Assembly: GCA_023261915.1 (NCBI GenBank)
Contig: JALRFT010000035.1
Coordinates: 1 to 6,234, forward strand
DNA length: 6,234 nt
Direction of reading: 5' to 3'
DNA from: Acidimicrobiales bacterium
GTDB taxonomy: Bacteria; Actinomycetota; Acidimicrobiia; Acidimicrobiales; Acidimicrobilacustridaceae
Shown: piece by piece, positions 1 to 6,040 of the stretch
How positions within the stretch are numbered: the stretch's first letter is position 1
How the letters are laid out: every line of letters starts with the position of its first letter
The notes under the pieces: model-generated
The model's database searches: none
Told to the model about the DNA's origin: nothing
Seen by the model: the letters and a program-made list of their open reading frames with translations, nothing else
Made by a program: the position numbers and the translations under genes

Positions 1-1
1 C

Positions 2-346
2 ATCGAACTCGCCATCAGGGCCGCGCTGCGGTGGTCAGAGCAGAACCGTCACCTCGTCACCCTCATCCAGTTCGCCAGCACCGACGACCGGTTCGCCCCG
101 TTGGTGTCACTCGGTGAAGCGGTTGCCGTGCGGGATGCCACCGGGCAGGTGACCGATGCCGTGGCGGTGGGCCGGTTGCGTAACGCCGACCCCGAATTCG
201 TCGCTCACGCCGTACTCGGAGTGACCACCCACATGGCCCGCGAGTTCATCCACAAGCGGGGCCGACCCGCCGATGAGGTGGCCGATGCCACCGTGGCCTT
301 CGTCCTCGAGGGACTCCTCGCCGGGGCAATCAGTCCAGTCGGGTGA
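2..346 (+). CDS. TetR-family transcriptional regulator, C-terminal part (5' end outside window)
   Basis: The reading frame is open from base 2 and ends at TGA 344-346, giving 114 codons of a protein whose N-terminal part lies upstream of the window. The visible part is helical and resembles the ligand-binding/dimerisation domain of TetR regulators. It starts with a helix (IELAIRAALRWSEQNRHLVTL), continues with a segment ending NADPEFVAHAVLGVTTHMAR, and finishes with an amphipathic helix (DEVADATVAFVLEGLLAG) typical of the TetR dimer interface. The DNA-binding helix-turn-helix is not in the window, so the family call rests on C-terminal pattern alone, and the effector and target genes cannot be inferred. 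The gene converges on the aminotransferase gene and overlaps its 3' end by 17 bp. An in-frame ATG or GTG near 101 is internal and not a likely start, because the same frame continues upstream with protein-like sequence. Confidence 0.7.
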   Translation: MELAIRAALRWSEQNRHLVTLIQFASTDDRFAPLVSLGEAVAVRDATGQVTDAVAVGRLRNADPEFVAHAVLGVTTHMAREFIHKRGRPADEVADATVAFVLEGLLAGAISPVG

Positions 347-1505
347 GTGTCCGGCGCAGATTCCGGACGGCCTGACCGATGCGTTGGTCGTTCTCAATGA
401 GCGCGAACCGAACGTGTCCTTCGCCTCCGGGCCCGAACCCGACACCGGGTGACACAGCCACGTGGGCCTCGCGCACGAGGAACGAGGCGAACTCGATGGA
501 GTCCATGTCGGAGTACTGCTCGGGGATCTTGGCCCAGGCGAACATCGTGCCCATGGGGGGCTCGATCGGCCACCCGATGCGATTCAGGCCATCACAGAGA
601 GTGTCCCGACGGGACTGATAGACGGCTTGGGCTTCCTTGGGGTAATCGGGAGCCTCGTTGAGGGTGACGGTGGCCGCCACCTGGATGGGTTGGAACGTGC
701 CGTAGTCAAGGTAACTCTTCAGTTTGGCGAGCGCCCCGATGACCTCGGGGTTACCGACCATGAATGCCACGCGCCACCCCGCCATGGAAAAGGACTTGGT
801 CATTGAGTACAACTCCACGGCGACGTCCTTGGCCCCTTCGGCCTCCAGGATCGACGGCGGCAGGTATCCGTCGAAGCCGAGATCGGCGTAGGCATTGTCG
901 TGAACGACGACGACCTCCTTCTCCCGGGCGAAGTCAACGACCTGTTGCATGAACGCCAGATCCACACACGTCGTGGTCGGATTGTGAGGGAACGAGATCA
1001 CGATGACGCGTGGTTTGGGCCACGAGTACTCCCACGCTTCGCGCAAGTTCTCAATGAACACGTCGCCGGTGGCGAGTTGCACCTCACGCACGTCAGCCCC
1101 CGCGAAGAGCGGCGCGTAGCGATGGATCGGATAAGTCGGTGAGGGCACCAACACCGCATCACCGGGGGCCAACAGCACCCACATCAGGTGCGAGTACCCC
1201 TCCTTGGCCCCGATGGTGTTGATGACCTCAGTATCGGGATCGAGCTCCACCCCGAACCGACGCAGGTACATGTCTGCTGCCGCCTGGCGGAGCTTGGGGA
1301 TGCCACGGCTCGACGAATAGCGGTGGTTGCGAGGGTTGAGCACCGCCTCGGCGGCCTTCTCCACGGCAAGATCTGGTGAGGGGAGGTCGGGGTTACCGAA
1401 TCCCAGATCGATCACGTCCTCCCCCGCTCGCCGGGCCTCGATCTTGAGCGAGTCGATGATGGTGAAGACGTAGGGGGGAAGCGCAGTGATGCGACGGAAC
1501 TCCAT
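330..1505 (-). CDS. alaC: Alanine aminotransferase, AlaC-type class I/II PLP enzyme
   Basis: This 391-aa, full-length fold-type I aminotransferase closely resembles E. coli AlaC (glutamate-pyruvate aminotransferase, formerly YfdZ) as I recall that sequence. Shared features include LPPYVF near residues 9-14, YSSSRGIPKLR at 63-73, PSPTYPIH at 121-128, and the C-terminal HVRFALIEN at 364-372. PLP-binding features are visible: N175 in PHNPT, D203 and Y206 in HDNAYAD, and the Schiff-base lysine K237 in SMTKSFSMAGWR, with R245 after it. R367 is the likely substrate-carboxylate arginine. The expected reaction is pyruvate plus glutamate to alanine plus 2-oxoglutarate, in the cytosol. The ATG start at 1505 matches the family N-terminus but has no strong Shine-Dalgarno. 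It lies 23 bases after the kinase stop, so it is probably last in the operon. Other class I activities, such as a diaminopimelate aminotransferase, cannot be excluded from sequence alone. Confidence 0.9.
   Translation of the reverse strand: MEFRRITALPPYVFTIIDSLKIEARRAGEDVIDLGFGNPDLPSPDLAVEKAAEAVLNPRNHRYSSSRGIPKLRQAAADMYLRRFGVELDPDTEVINTIGAKEGYSHLMWVLLAPGDAVLVPSPTYPIHRYAPLFAGADVREVQLATGDVFIENLREAWEYSWPKPRVIVISFPHNPTTTCVDLAFMQQVVDFAREKEVVVVHDNAYADLGFDGYLPPSILEAEGAKDVAVELYSMTKSFSMAGWRVAFMVGNPEVIGALAKLKSYLDYGTFQPIQVAATVTLNEAPDYPKEAQAVYQSRRDTLCDGLNRIGWPIEPPMGTMFAWAKIPEQYSDMDSIEFASFLVREAHVAVSPGVGFGPGGEGHVRFALIENDQRIGQAVRNLRRTLTRLD
349..368 (+). terminator. Possible short hairpin after the TetR-like gene
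   Basis: A perfect 6-bp inverted repeat (GTCCGG 349-354, CCGGAC 363-368) with an 8-base loop lies 3 bases after the regulator's stop codon. It has no T-tract on the plus strand and lies wholly inside the aminotransferase coding sequence. It could be a weak terminator or only chance GC-rich symmetry. Confidence 0.2.
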
Positions 1506-1528
1506 CGGACAACGGTACCCCGCTCGGG

Positions 1529-2512
1529 TCAGGCTCCCCCAACCATTCCGGCTGCCGCTACCGCAGCGCCGATGGCCCCCGCCGCCGGTCCGAGAGCAGC
1601 GAGCACGATCTCCACCCCCGGACGATGACCCGCTCCCATCACCAGCGCTGCGAAGTGCCGACGCACCGGCTCGACGAGAGCGTCACCGAGGGTGGCGAGA
1701 CCCCCGCCGATGACCAACCGGTCACTGTCGAGGGTGGCCACGAGGTTGGCGAGACCGAGAGCCACCCACCAGGCGTACTCGTCGATGACCCCAACAGCCC
1801 CCGGATCGGCTTCGGCGAGAGCGGCTGTGACGTGCTCCCCCCGAACCCCCTCGGGGTCGCCACCGGCGAGGGCCAGTATGCGCTCCGCCCGACCCGCCTC
1901 TACCGCCTCACGAGCAAGACGACCCAGCCCACTCCCCGACGCATATCGCTCCCAGCACCCTCGCCGCCCACAAGGACAGGGGGGTCCACTGGGATCGATC
2001 ACGACGTGACCGAGTTCCCCGGCGAAGCCGTTGGCACCTCGCTGGATCTGACCGCCCACCACGAGGCCAGCCCCGATACCCGTCCCCAACGTGACCATGA
2101 CGATGTTGTCCGAGCCGCGTCCCGCACCGAGTCGCCACTCGGCGAGGGTGGCGAAGGTGGCGTCGTTGTCGACGGTGACCGGTCGGGACGTGAGCGCCGA
2201 TATCCGCTCGGCGACGGCGAGTTCGGCGTCACCGGCAATGTTGGGGGCGAAGCGGAGCACACCCGAGTGGGTCACGAGTCCCGGTGCCCCGACCCCAATG
2301 GCGGCGGCAGGAGGTCGATCACTCCCGGTGAGGACCCGGTCGAGGTCGTCAACCACGGCCGCCATTCGCTCGAGAACGTCGTCACCTCCGGTGCGCGGCG
2401 TGTCGACGCGTTGCTCGGCCAGGGTGGTGATGGGGTCGACAGGATCGACAGCTCGGGCGAGGATCTTGGTGCCACCGAGATCGATGCCGATGACGGCCCC
2501 GCCGGGGTTCAC
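1529..2512 (-). CDS. glkA: ROK-family glucokinase
   Basis: This 327-aa sugar kinase has the ROK signature and is expected to phosphorylate glucose to glucose-6-phosphate in the cytosol. The phosphate-binding loop IGIDLGGTK lies at residues 8-16. The catalytic-base segment VDNDATFA is at 114-121, with D117 as the base. A second phosphate motif TLGTGIGAGLV is at 141-151. The ROK zinc/sugar site begins GELGHVVIDP (E166, H169) and continues PCPCGRRGCWE (C179, C181, C186, E188). I chose the GTG at 2512 because it sits just before the first strand, overlaps the previous gene's stop as GTGA, and has an AGGAAG ribosome site 7 bases upstream. The frame stays open to 2710, but that extra 66-residue stretch is arginine- and proline-rich and lies over the preceding gene. 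ATP versus polyphosphate use cannot be decided here. In Streptomyces the homologous glkA also mediates glucose repression, but whether this protein does so is unknown. Confidence 0.9.
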   Translation of the reverse strand: MNPGGAVIGIDLGGTKILARAVDPVDPITTLAEQRVDTPRTGGDDVLERMAAVVDDLDRVLTGSDRPPAAAIGVGAPGLVTHSGVLRFAPNIAGDAELAVAERISALTSRPVTVDNDATFATLAEWRLGAGRGSDNIVMVTLGTGIGAGLVVGGQIQRGANGFAGELGHVVIDPSGPPCPCGRRGCWERYASGSGLGRLAREAVEAGRAERILALAGGDPEGVRGEHVTAALAEADPGAVGVIDEYAWWVALGLANLVATLDSDRLVIGGGLATLGDALVEPVRRHFAALVMGAGHRPGVEIVLAALGPAAGAIGAAVAAAGMVGGA

Positions 2513-3072
2513 GAGTCCTCTTCCTGCTGGCGCGGGGGCGGTGGACGCCGGATCTCGGTGGGGTCCACGCGGGGTGGGAACGATCCGTGACGGGAACTCC
2601 ATAAGCCAGCGAGCCCGATACCGAACATGGGAGCCAACAGGGCGAATGCCGCACCGGTGAACACCCCGAGGGACGCCACGACGAACGCCACCACGATCTG
2701 TCCCGCCCACGTCCCCATCAGCACCACCTGGGTGCGGCGGGGGGCACAGCCGGCGAGGAAGAACAGACCGCCCATACCGATGGCCTCAGTGCGGCTGCGG
2801 CCGATGGCGATCACGTAGGCGGCGATGAACGCAAGCGTGCCGGCCGCGAACAACAGCAACGACACCACCACGAGGACAATGGTGAATCCCGACGGTGCGA
2901 CGATCTCACCGAGGCACGCTGCCACGAAGATCGCCGTTCCGATGACGCTGAGTCGAACAAGGACCCGCCCCGCCTCCGGCGACGGTACGGGTGGTCGGCG
3001 ACGTTCATCGCCCACCTGCGGGCCGAGCTGAGGTTCAGGCCGGGGTCTGCCCGAGCGCTGCGGCCTGTTCAC
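2509..3072 (-). CDS. Four-helix integral membrane protein of unknown function
   Basis: I do not recognise a family for this 187-aa protein. The first 35 residues or so are rich in Arg and Pro with no signal-peptide pattern. Hydrophobic segments follow at about 38-56, 63-90, 115-134 and 138-158, with a shorter apolar stretch (GGLFFLAGCAP) at 101-111. The C-terminal 27 residues are polar and proline-rich (RRPPPPRQQEEDS). Positive charge at both ends and in the loops (IGRSRTE at 90-96, PRRTQ at 111-115) fits four helices with both termini in the cytosol. The start is GTG at 3072, overlapping the mannosyltransferase stop as GTGA, with AAGGGA 7 bases upstream. Its own stop overlaps the glucokinase GTG in the same way. 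Being wedged between a PimB-like enzyme and a sugar kinase suggests, but does not show, a role at the membrane linked to glycolipid or sugar metabolism. Confidence 0.8.
   Translation of the reverse strand: MNRPQRSGRPRPEPQLGPQVGDERRRPPVPSPEAGRVLVRLSVIGTAIFVAACLGEIVAPSGFTIVLVVVSLLLFAAGTLAFIAAYVIAIGRSRTEAIGMGGLFFLAGCAPRRTQVVLMGTWAGQIVVAFVVASLGVFTGAAFALLAPMFGIGLAGLWSSRHGSFPPRVDPTEIRRPPPPRQQEEDS
2516..2525 (-). promoter_or_regulatory. Ribosome binding site that fixes the glucokinase GTG start
   Basis: On the minus strand AGGAAGAGGA precedes GTG 2512. The AGGAAG core has a 7-base spacer. Together with the GTGA overlap it supports this start over the upstream in-frame candidates reaching 2710. Confidence 0.7.
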
Positions 3073-4220
3073 TGGTCGATCCCTTCTTCGGAACGGCGGC
3101 TCATGGTGTGGTCGATGGCACTTCTGAGTCTTTGGGCAAGGGTGTCGTGGTTGAAGTCCGCTCTGGCCCGCTGGCGAGCAGCATCCCCCATGCGGGCGCG
3201 TCGCTGCGGATCGCTCAGCAGAGCATCAAGGGATTCGACGGCGTTGGCGACATTGCGTGGCTCGTCCACGACGAGTCCGGTGAGGTCGTGCACGACGGCG
3301 TCGACTGCGCCGCCGCTGGCCCCCGCCACCTGGGGAACACCGCAGGCCGCCGCCTCCAGGAACACGATGCCGAACCCCTCCTGTTCGAGGCCTCCCCATC
3401 GGTTGTGGCACAGCATGGCGAAGACGTCGGCGGCTCCGAGGAGTCCCGGGAGTTCCTCAGCGTGCACCCGGCCCAACAGGCGCACGGGAGCACCGGTGAC
3501 ATCGACGAGTTGCTGTAACCGCGCGTGGTCGCGCCCCTCACCGGCGATGAGGACCTCAAGGTCGGGGTGTCGTCCTGCGAGTTCGCTGGCTGCCTCGATG
3601 AGGGTCGCCATCCCCTTGCGGGGCACCAGCCGGCTGACGGACACGATCAGCGGGGCGTCAGGGGAAACGCCGAAGCGGGCCCGCACCTGCTTGCGTTGGG
3701 CAGCATCGAGAGGCAGGTATCGGTCCGTGTCGACACCCGGGGGAATCTCCACCACCGGAAGCGGTCGGCCCGCAGCACGCTCGGCGGCCCGAGCCGGGTA
3801 GGACCCGGCGGCAATGACGAGTTGGGACGTGCGCAGCAGGCGCCGGACGAGCAACTGTCCTCCGGGAGCGGCGGCGGGAATCGTGACCTCGGCACCGTGA
3901 ACGATCACTCCCCATGGAGCGTCGAGCCGACCGGCCAGCGGCGCGTTGTGCGACACCGGGTCCAACAACACGAGACCCGCACCGGTGCGGGCGATGAGCG
4001 CGTTGAGGCGTCGGACGAGACCCGGGGTGGGAATGAGGAAGGGCTGGTTGACCCGCTCCACGGCAAAGGGCTGGGTGGCGTCCCACTCGGCGGCCCCCGG
4101 CTGGTCCGGGGTGACCACCGTGAACGAGTCCGACGGCAAACGACGCCAGAGTTCCCAAAGGTAGGTCTGAATCCCGCCAGTCTTGGGAGGGAAATCGTTG
4201 GTGACGAGGAGGTGATGCAT
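3069..4220 (-). CDS. pimB: PimB-like GT4 mannosyltransferase (phosphatidylinositol mannoside synthesis)
   Basis: This 383-aa two-domain GT-B glycosyltransferase of family GT4 matches the mycobacterial/corynebacterial PimB pattern. It opens with LLVTNDFPPKTGGIQTYL (4-21), whose GGIQ is the acceptor/donor-cleft glycine loop. IVHGAE (106-111) carries the conserved His108. IPPGVDTDRY (159-168) follows the inter-domain linker. SRLVPRKG (196-203) supplies the Arg/Lys pair that contacts the sugar nucleotide diphosphate. EGFGIVFLEA (281-290) is the E-x7-E motif (E281, E289). PimB transfers mannose from GDP-mannose to phosphatidylinositol monomannoside at the cytosolic face of the membrane. Family membership is clear, but the exact acceptor is inference. 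ATG 4220 gives the canonical N-terminus but has no clear Shine-Dalgarno, and a 12-bp palindrome lies 10 bases upstream. The gene is 52 bases after queG and overlaps the membrane-protein start. Confidence 0.88.
   Translation of the reverse strand: MHHLLVTNDFPPKTGGIQTYLWELWRRLPSDSFTVVTPDQPGAAEWDATQPFAVERVNQPFLIPTPGLVRRLNALIARTGAGLVLLDPVSHNAPLAGRLDAPWGVIVHGAEVTIPAAAPGGQLLVRRLLRTSQLVIAAGSYPARAAERAAGRPLPVVEIPPGVDTDRYLPLDAAQRKQVRARFGVSPDAPLIVSVSRLVPRKGMATLIEAASELAGRHPDLEVLIAGEGRDHARLQQLVDVTGAPVRLLGRVHAEELPGLLGAADVFAMLCHNRWGGLEQEGFGIVFLEAAACGVPQVAGASGGAVDAVVHDLTGLVVDEPRNVANAVESLDALLSDPQRRARMGDAARQRARADFNHDTLAQRLRSAIDHTMSRRSEEGIDQ
3080..3085 (-). promoter_or_regulatory. Ribosome binding site for the membrane protein
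   Basis: AAGGGA on the minus strand lies 7 bases before GTG 3072, inside the last codons of the mannosyltransferase gene. It supports the GTG start and re-initiation across the GTGA overlap. Confidence 0.6.
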
Positions 4221-4230
4221 GCTTCGCGGC

Positions 4231-4242
4231 GCCGACGTCGGC
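4231..4242. repeat. Perfect 12-bp palindrome upstream of pimB
   Basis: GCCGACGTCGGC is its own reverse complement and lies 10 bases before the pimB ATG, in the 52-base queG-pimB gap. A second imperfect stem (GCCCTC 4241-4246 with GGGGGC 4252-4257, one G-T pair) is adjacent. It could be an operator, or an RNA hairpin affecting pimB translation. Chance is also plausible in DNA this GC-rich. Confidence 0.4.
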
Positions 4243-4272
4243 CCTCCCGATGGGGGCTGTCTCTCGGTGACG

Positions 4273-5406
4273 CTAGCGCGCCGGCGGCGGCGTTGACCTC
4301 ACCTCGTCGACGACCTCGGCCGCCTCATCTCCATCCACGAGTTGCAGGAGATCGGGACGACCGAGACGTCGGGCGGCCCACACGGCGTGGGCCCGCACGA
4401 TCGGTTCGGGGTGGGTGAGGTGGGCCGTGAGAGAAGCGACGACCTCAGGATCCTCGCCATCCCCGACGTTGCCGAGTGCGACCAGAGCGTTGCGACGGAG
4501 ATAGGCCGGATTGCGTTCGGCCACATACCACCGCCCGTGTCGCTCCATTATCTGCCCATCGGTTGAACCGAGCAGATCGACGAGGTCGACCTGCTGGGCC
4601 GGCCCGACAGGGCGATCATCAACGCGACGGTTGGGCGGACACACTTCCTGGCAGTCATCACATCCGTAGATCCGATTTTCAAGCGGAATCCGATACTCGC
4701 GGGGAATGACGCCTGATGCCTGGACCAGCCACGCCAAGCACCGGCGGGCATCGACCACCCCCGGGGCGACAATGGCAGCAGTGGGACAGCCGTCGACACA
4801 GCGACGGCAGGGACCGCAACCGTCGGGCACCGGAGCCGGCTCGACGGGGAGTGGGGCGTCGGTGAGCACGGCACCGAGTACCACCCACGAGCCATGTCCC
4901 GGGACGAGAATGTTGGCGTTCTTACCAAACCAGCCGATGCCCGCCCGGTGCGCAGCAGCCCGATCGACGAGAGCATTGTCATCGGCCAGCACTCGAGTGA
5001 TATGACCGGCGTCGCTCAACACCTGTGCCATGGCATCGAGCGCCCGGCGCAGATCGGCGTAGTGGTCCTCGGTGGCGTAGCGGGCGACGGCACCGTGCGG
5101 TCGTGTCTCTCTGGCGCCAGTGGAACCGGCGGCAAGTGCGCTCGGGTAAGGCCAGGCACCGACGACCAAGCTTCGGACCTTCCGAAGCGTGCGAGATGGA
5201 TCGGTGGACCGCTCCGGATTTCGGTAGGTGAACTGCATGTCGGCGGCCAGACCCTGACCTCTGCGTTCCTCGAGGATGCGACGGGTGTCGTCGAAGGGGT
5301 CGGCCGACGCAACACCAACGGCCACCAGTCCCGCCGACCGACCGACAGCGACCACCCGATCACGCAACGACGACCCCTCTGGTGGACCAGCCGCTGTGTC
5401 AGCCAT
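4273..5406 (-). CDS. queG: Epoxyqueuosine reductase QueG with C-terminal HEAT-like region
   Basis: This 377-aa protein matches QueG, the cobalamin- and [4Fe-4S]-dependent enzyme that reduces epoxyqueuosine to queuosine at the wobble base of GUN-anticodon tRNAs in the cytosol. The N-terminal domain contains the conserved RYATEDHYADLRRALD (109-124) and DDNALVDRAAAHRAGIGWFGKN (142-163), where the family's catalytic Asp sits at 142 or 143. The first ferredoxin-type cluster is C197-x2-C200-x2-C203-x3-C207-P. C223 follows in DARRCLAW, then C249, C252 and C256 in YGCDDCQEVCP. Residues 300-355 look like PBS-lyase/HEAT repeats, as in several full-length QueG proteins. Differences from the usual pattern are ENRIYGCD instead of GNRIYGCD, and RCLAWLVQASG where many have RCISYLTIE. 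All cluster cysteines are present. ATG 5406 has a GGAAG site 9 bases upstream, which sits in a predicted hairpin. The gene lies 45 bases after the five-cysteine gene. Confidence 0.92.
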   Translation of the reverse strand: MADTAAGPPEGSSLRDRVVAVGRSAGLVAVGVASADPFDDTRRILEERRGQGLAADMQFTYRNPERSTDPSRTLRKVRSLVVGAWPYPSALAAGSTGARETRPHGAVARYATEDHYADLRRALDAMAQVLSDAGHITRVLADDNALVDRAAAHRAGIGWFGKNANILVPGHGSWVVLGAVLTDAPLPVEPAPVPDGCGPCRRCVDGCPTAAIVAPGVVDARRCLAWLVQASGVIPREYRIPLENRIYGCDDCQEVCPPNRRVDDRPVGPAQQVDLVDLLGSTDGQIMERHGRWYVAERNPAYLRRNALVALGNVGDGEDPEVVASLTAHLTHPEPIVRAHAVWAARRLGRPDLLQLVDGDEAAEVVDEVRSTPPPAR

Positions 5407-5413
5407 GGTTCAA

Positions 5414-5440
5414 GTCTTCCAGCCCGGCGGAGGGGAAGAC
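5414..5440 (-). promoter_or_regulatory. Inverted repeat that encloses the queG ribosome binding site
   Basis: GTCTTCC and GGAAGAC form a perfect 7-bp inverted repeat with a 13-base loop in the gap before queG. In the minus-strand RNA the 3' arm contains GGAAG, the only Shine-Dalgarno-like sequence for ATG 5406, so folding would hide it. There is no T-tract, so it is unlikely to be an intrinsic terminator. A regulatory role is inference. Confidence 0.4.
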
Positions 5441-5451
5441 ACTCTGACGAT

Positions 5452-5706
5452 TCAGCCGGTGTGACGGCGGTGACGCACAGGAGGCACGAGTCCCGAGTCC
5501 GTGAGCAGCCGCAGGGCCCGTTCTTCGGCGACATCGATGATGACGGCCTCCCCCGGTTCGCGTGAACAGATGAAGGTCACGAGACAGTCCTGACAGGCGT
5601 CGCTGTCGTGCAGGGTGCACTCGTCGCAGTCGATCACCATGGGCGTCAGGACGAAGGGATCGTCGGCGCGCCCAATTCGGTTGGAATCTCTGGCCTCGTC
5701 TTGCAT
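5452..5706 (-). CDS. Small five-cysteine protein, function unknown
   Basis: This 84-aa soluble protein has five cysteines clustered in its first half: C27-x2-C30 (VIDCDECTLHD), C38-x2-C41 and C47 (DACQDCLVTFIC). The spacing suggests a bound zinc ion or Fe-S cluster. The second half (EAVIIDVAEERALRLLTDSGLVPP) looks like a strand followed by an amphipathic helix. I recall similar short proteins in other actinobacteria but know no assigned function. The start is ATG 5706, with a strong GGAGG site 5 bases upstream. The frame remains open to 5820, but that would overlap the previous gene and adds a low-complexity Arg/Cys-rich leader, so I rejected it. The gene sits 38 bases after the zinc-ribbon gene and 45 before queG, so it is very probably cotranscribed with both. 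Confidence 0.82.
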   Translation of the reverse strand: MQDEARDSNRIGRADDPFVLTPMVIDCDECTLHDSDACQDCLVTFICSREPGEAVIIDVAEERALRLLTDSGLVPPVRHRRHTG

Positions 5707-5711
5707 GGGAA

Positions 5712-5716
5712 CCTCC
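5712..5716 (-). promoter_or_regulatory. Ribosome binding site that fixes the start of the five-cysteine protein
   Basis: GGAGG on the minus strand lies 5 bases before ATG 5706. It is among the best Shine-Dalgarno matches in the window and supports the short 84-aa form over the extension to 5820. Confidence 0.75.
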
Positions 5717-5744
5717 GCGGTGAGGGAACCGGACGGAGCGAACC

Positions 5745-5978
5745 CTACGCAGGGGGTGTGACAACCTCGGTGGCCGGGTCGAATTCGACGACATTGCCCG
5801 ATGGGCCGCACCACCGGCACACGACGTCCTCAATCACCTCAGACAGAATCTCGGGATCTTCGACCTCAAGCTCCCCGGCGAGGGAGTAGTGGTGGAACCC
5901 GCGTGTGCGACGCAGCACCGTCACGTCGAACCGGGTGAGGTTGCCGCAGGAGTTACAGCGGTAGCGGGTCTCGTTCAC
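5745..5978 (-). CDS. Small zinc-ribbon-like protein, function unknown
   Basis: This 77-aa protein has two CxxC knuckles, C8-x2-C11 (RYRCNSCGNLTRFDV) and C54-x2-C57 (DVVCRWCGPSGN), separated by about 42 residues. That is a typical zinc-ribbon arrangement. The middle contains RRTRGFHHYSLAGELEVEDPEILSE, a basic stretch followed by an acidic one that could bind nucleic acid or a protein partner. There are no membrane segments or signal peptide. GTG 5978 is the first possible start in the frame. No spaced Shine-Dalgarno is seen, and a TACGCT -10-like hexamer ends 7 bases upstream, which fits a leaderless transcript. It would be the first gene of the minus-strand series and shares its upstream gap with the divergent exonuclease gene. 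I recognise similar short proteins in actinobacteria but no known function. Confidence 0.78.
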   Translation of the reverse strand: MNETRYRCNSCGNLTRFDVTVLRRTRGFHHYSLAGELEVEDPEILSEVIEDVVCRWCGPSGNVVEFDPATEVVTPPA

Positions 5979-5985
5979 CTCGCCG

Positions 5986-5991
5986 AGCGTA
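5986..5991 (-). promoter_or_regulatory. -10-like element of the minus-strand operon promoter
   Basis: TACGCT (pattern TAnnnT) on the minus strand is followed by 7 bases and then GTG 5978, which is the spacing for transcription starting at or very near the start codon. No convincing -35 hexamer is visible at 16-18 bases. Confidence 0.4.
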
Positions 5992-6011
5992 CCGGCCGAC
6001 GCCGGGAGTAC

Positions 6012-6040
6012 TTGCCATCGAACGCTTGTTCGGCTACACC
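6012..6040 (+). promoter_or_regulatory. Putative promoter of the exonuclease gene
   Basis: TTGCCA (6012-6017, five of six bases of TTGACA) and TACACC (6035-6040, a weak -10 match) are separated by exactly 17 bases. Six bases later comes GTG 6047, where transcription would be expected to begin. This fits a leaderless mRNA, and no Shine-Dalgarno is seen before that codon. Confidence 0.4.

Noticed and set aside
1625..2590. 321-codon open frame on the plus strand opposite the glucokinase
   Set aside because: It lies wholly antisense to a clear ROK kinase and the end of the membrane-protein gene. Its composition (Gly, Asp, Arg, Pro, Thr rich) and lack of any motif fit a shadow frame in GC-rich DNA.
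2513..2710. N-terminal extension of the glucokinase to 2710
   Set aside because: The extra 66 residues are Arg/Pro-rich, precede the ROK phosphate loop without homology, and would overlap the membrane-protein gene by about 200 bases. GTG 2512 has a ribosome site and a GTGA overlap.
3525..4418. 297-codon open frame on the plus strand opposite pimB
   Set aside because: It is antisense to a well-conserved GT4 enzyme and crosses into queG. It is low-complexity, Arg/Gly-rich and without recognisable domains.
5407..5451. Intrinsic terminator between the five-cysteine gene and queG
   Set aside because: The inverted repeat is followed by TTGAACC and then the queG ATG, without a T-run, and its 3' arm carries the queG ribosome site.
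4894..5565. 223-codon open frame on the plus strand opposite queG
   Set aside because: It overlaps queG and the five-cysteine gene, which both have strong coding evidence on the minus strand. No protein family pattern is seen.
5707..5820. N-terminal extension of the five-cysteine protein to 5820
   Set aside because: It would overlap the zinc-ribbon gene. GGAGG 5 bases before ATG 5706 gives a much better start.
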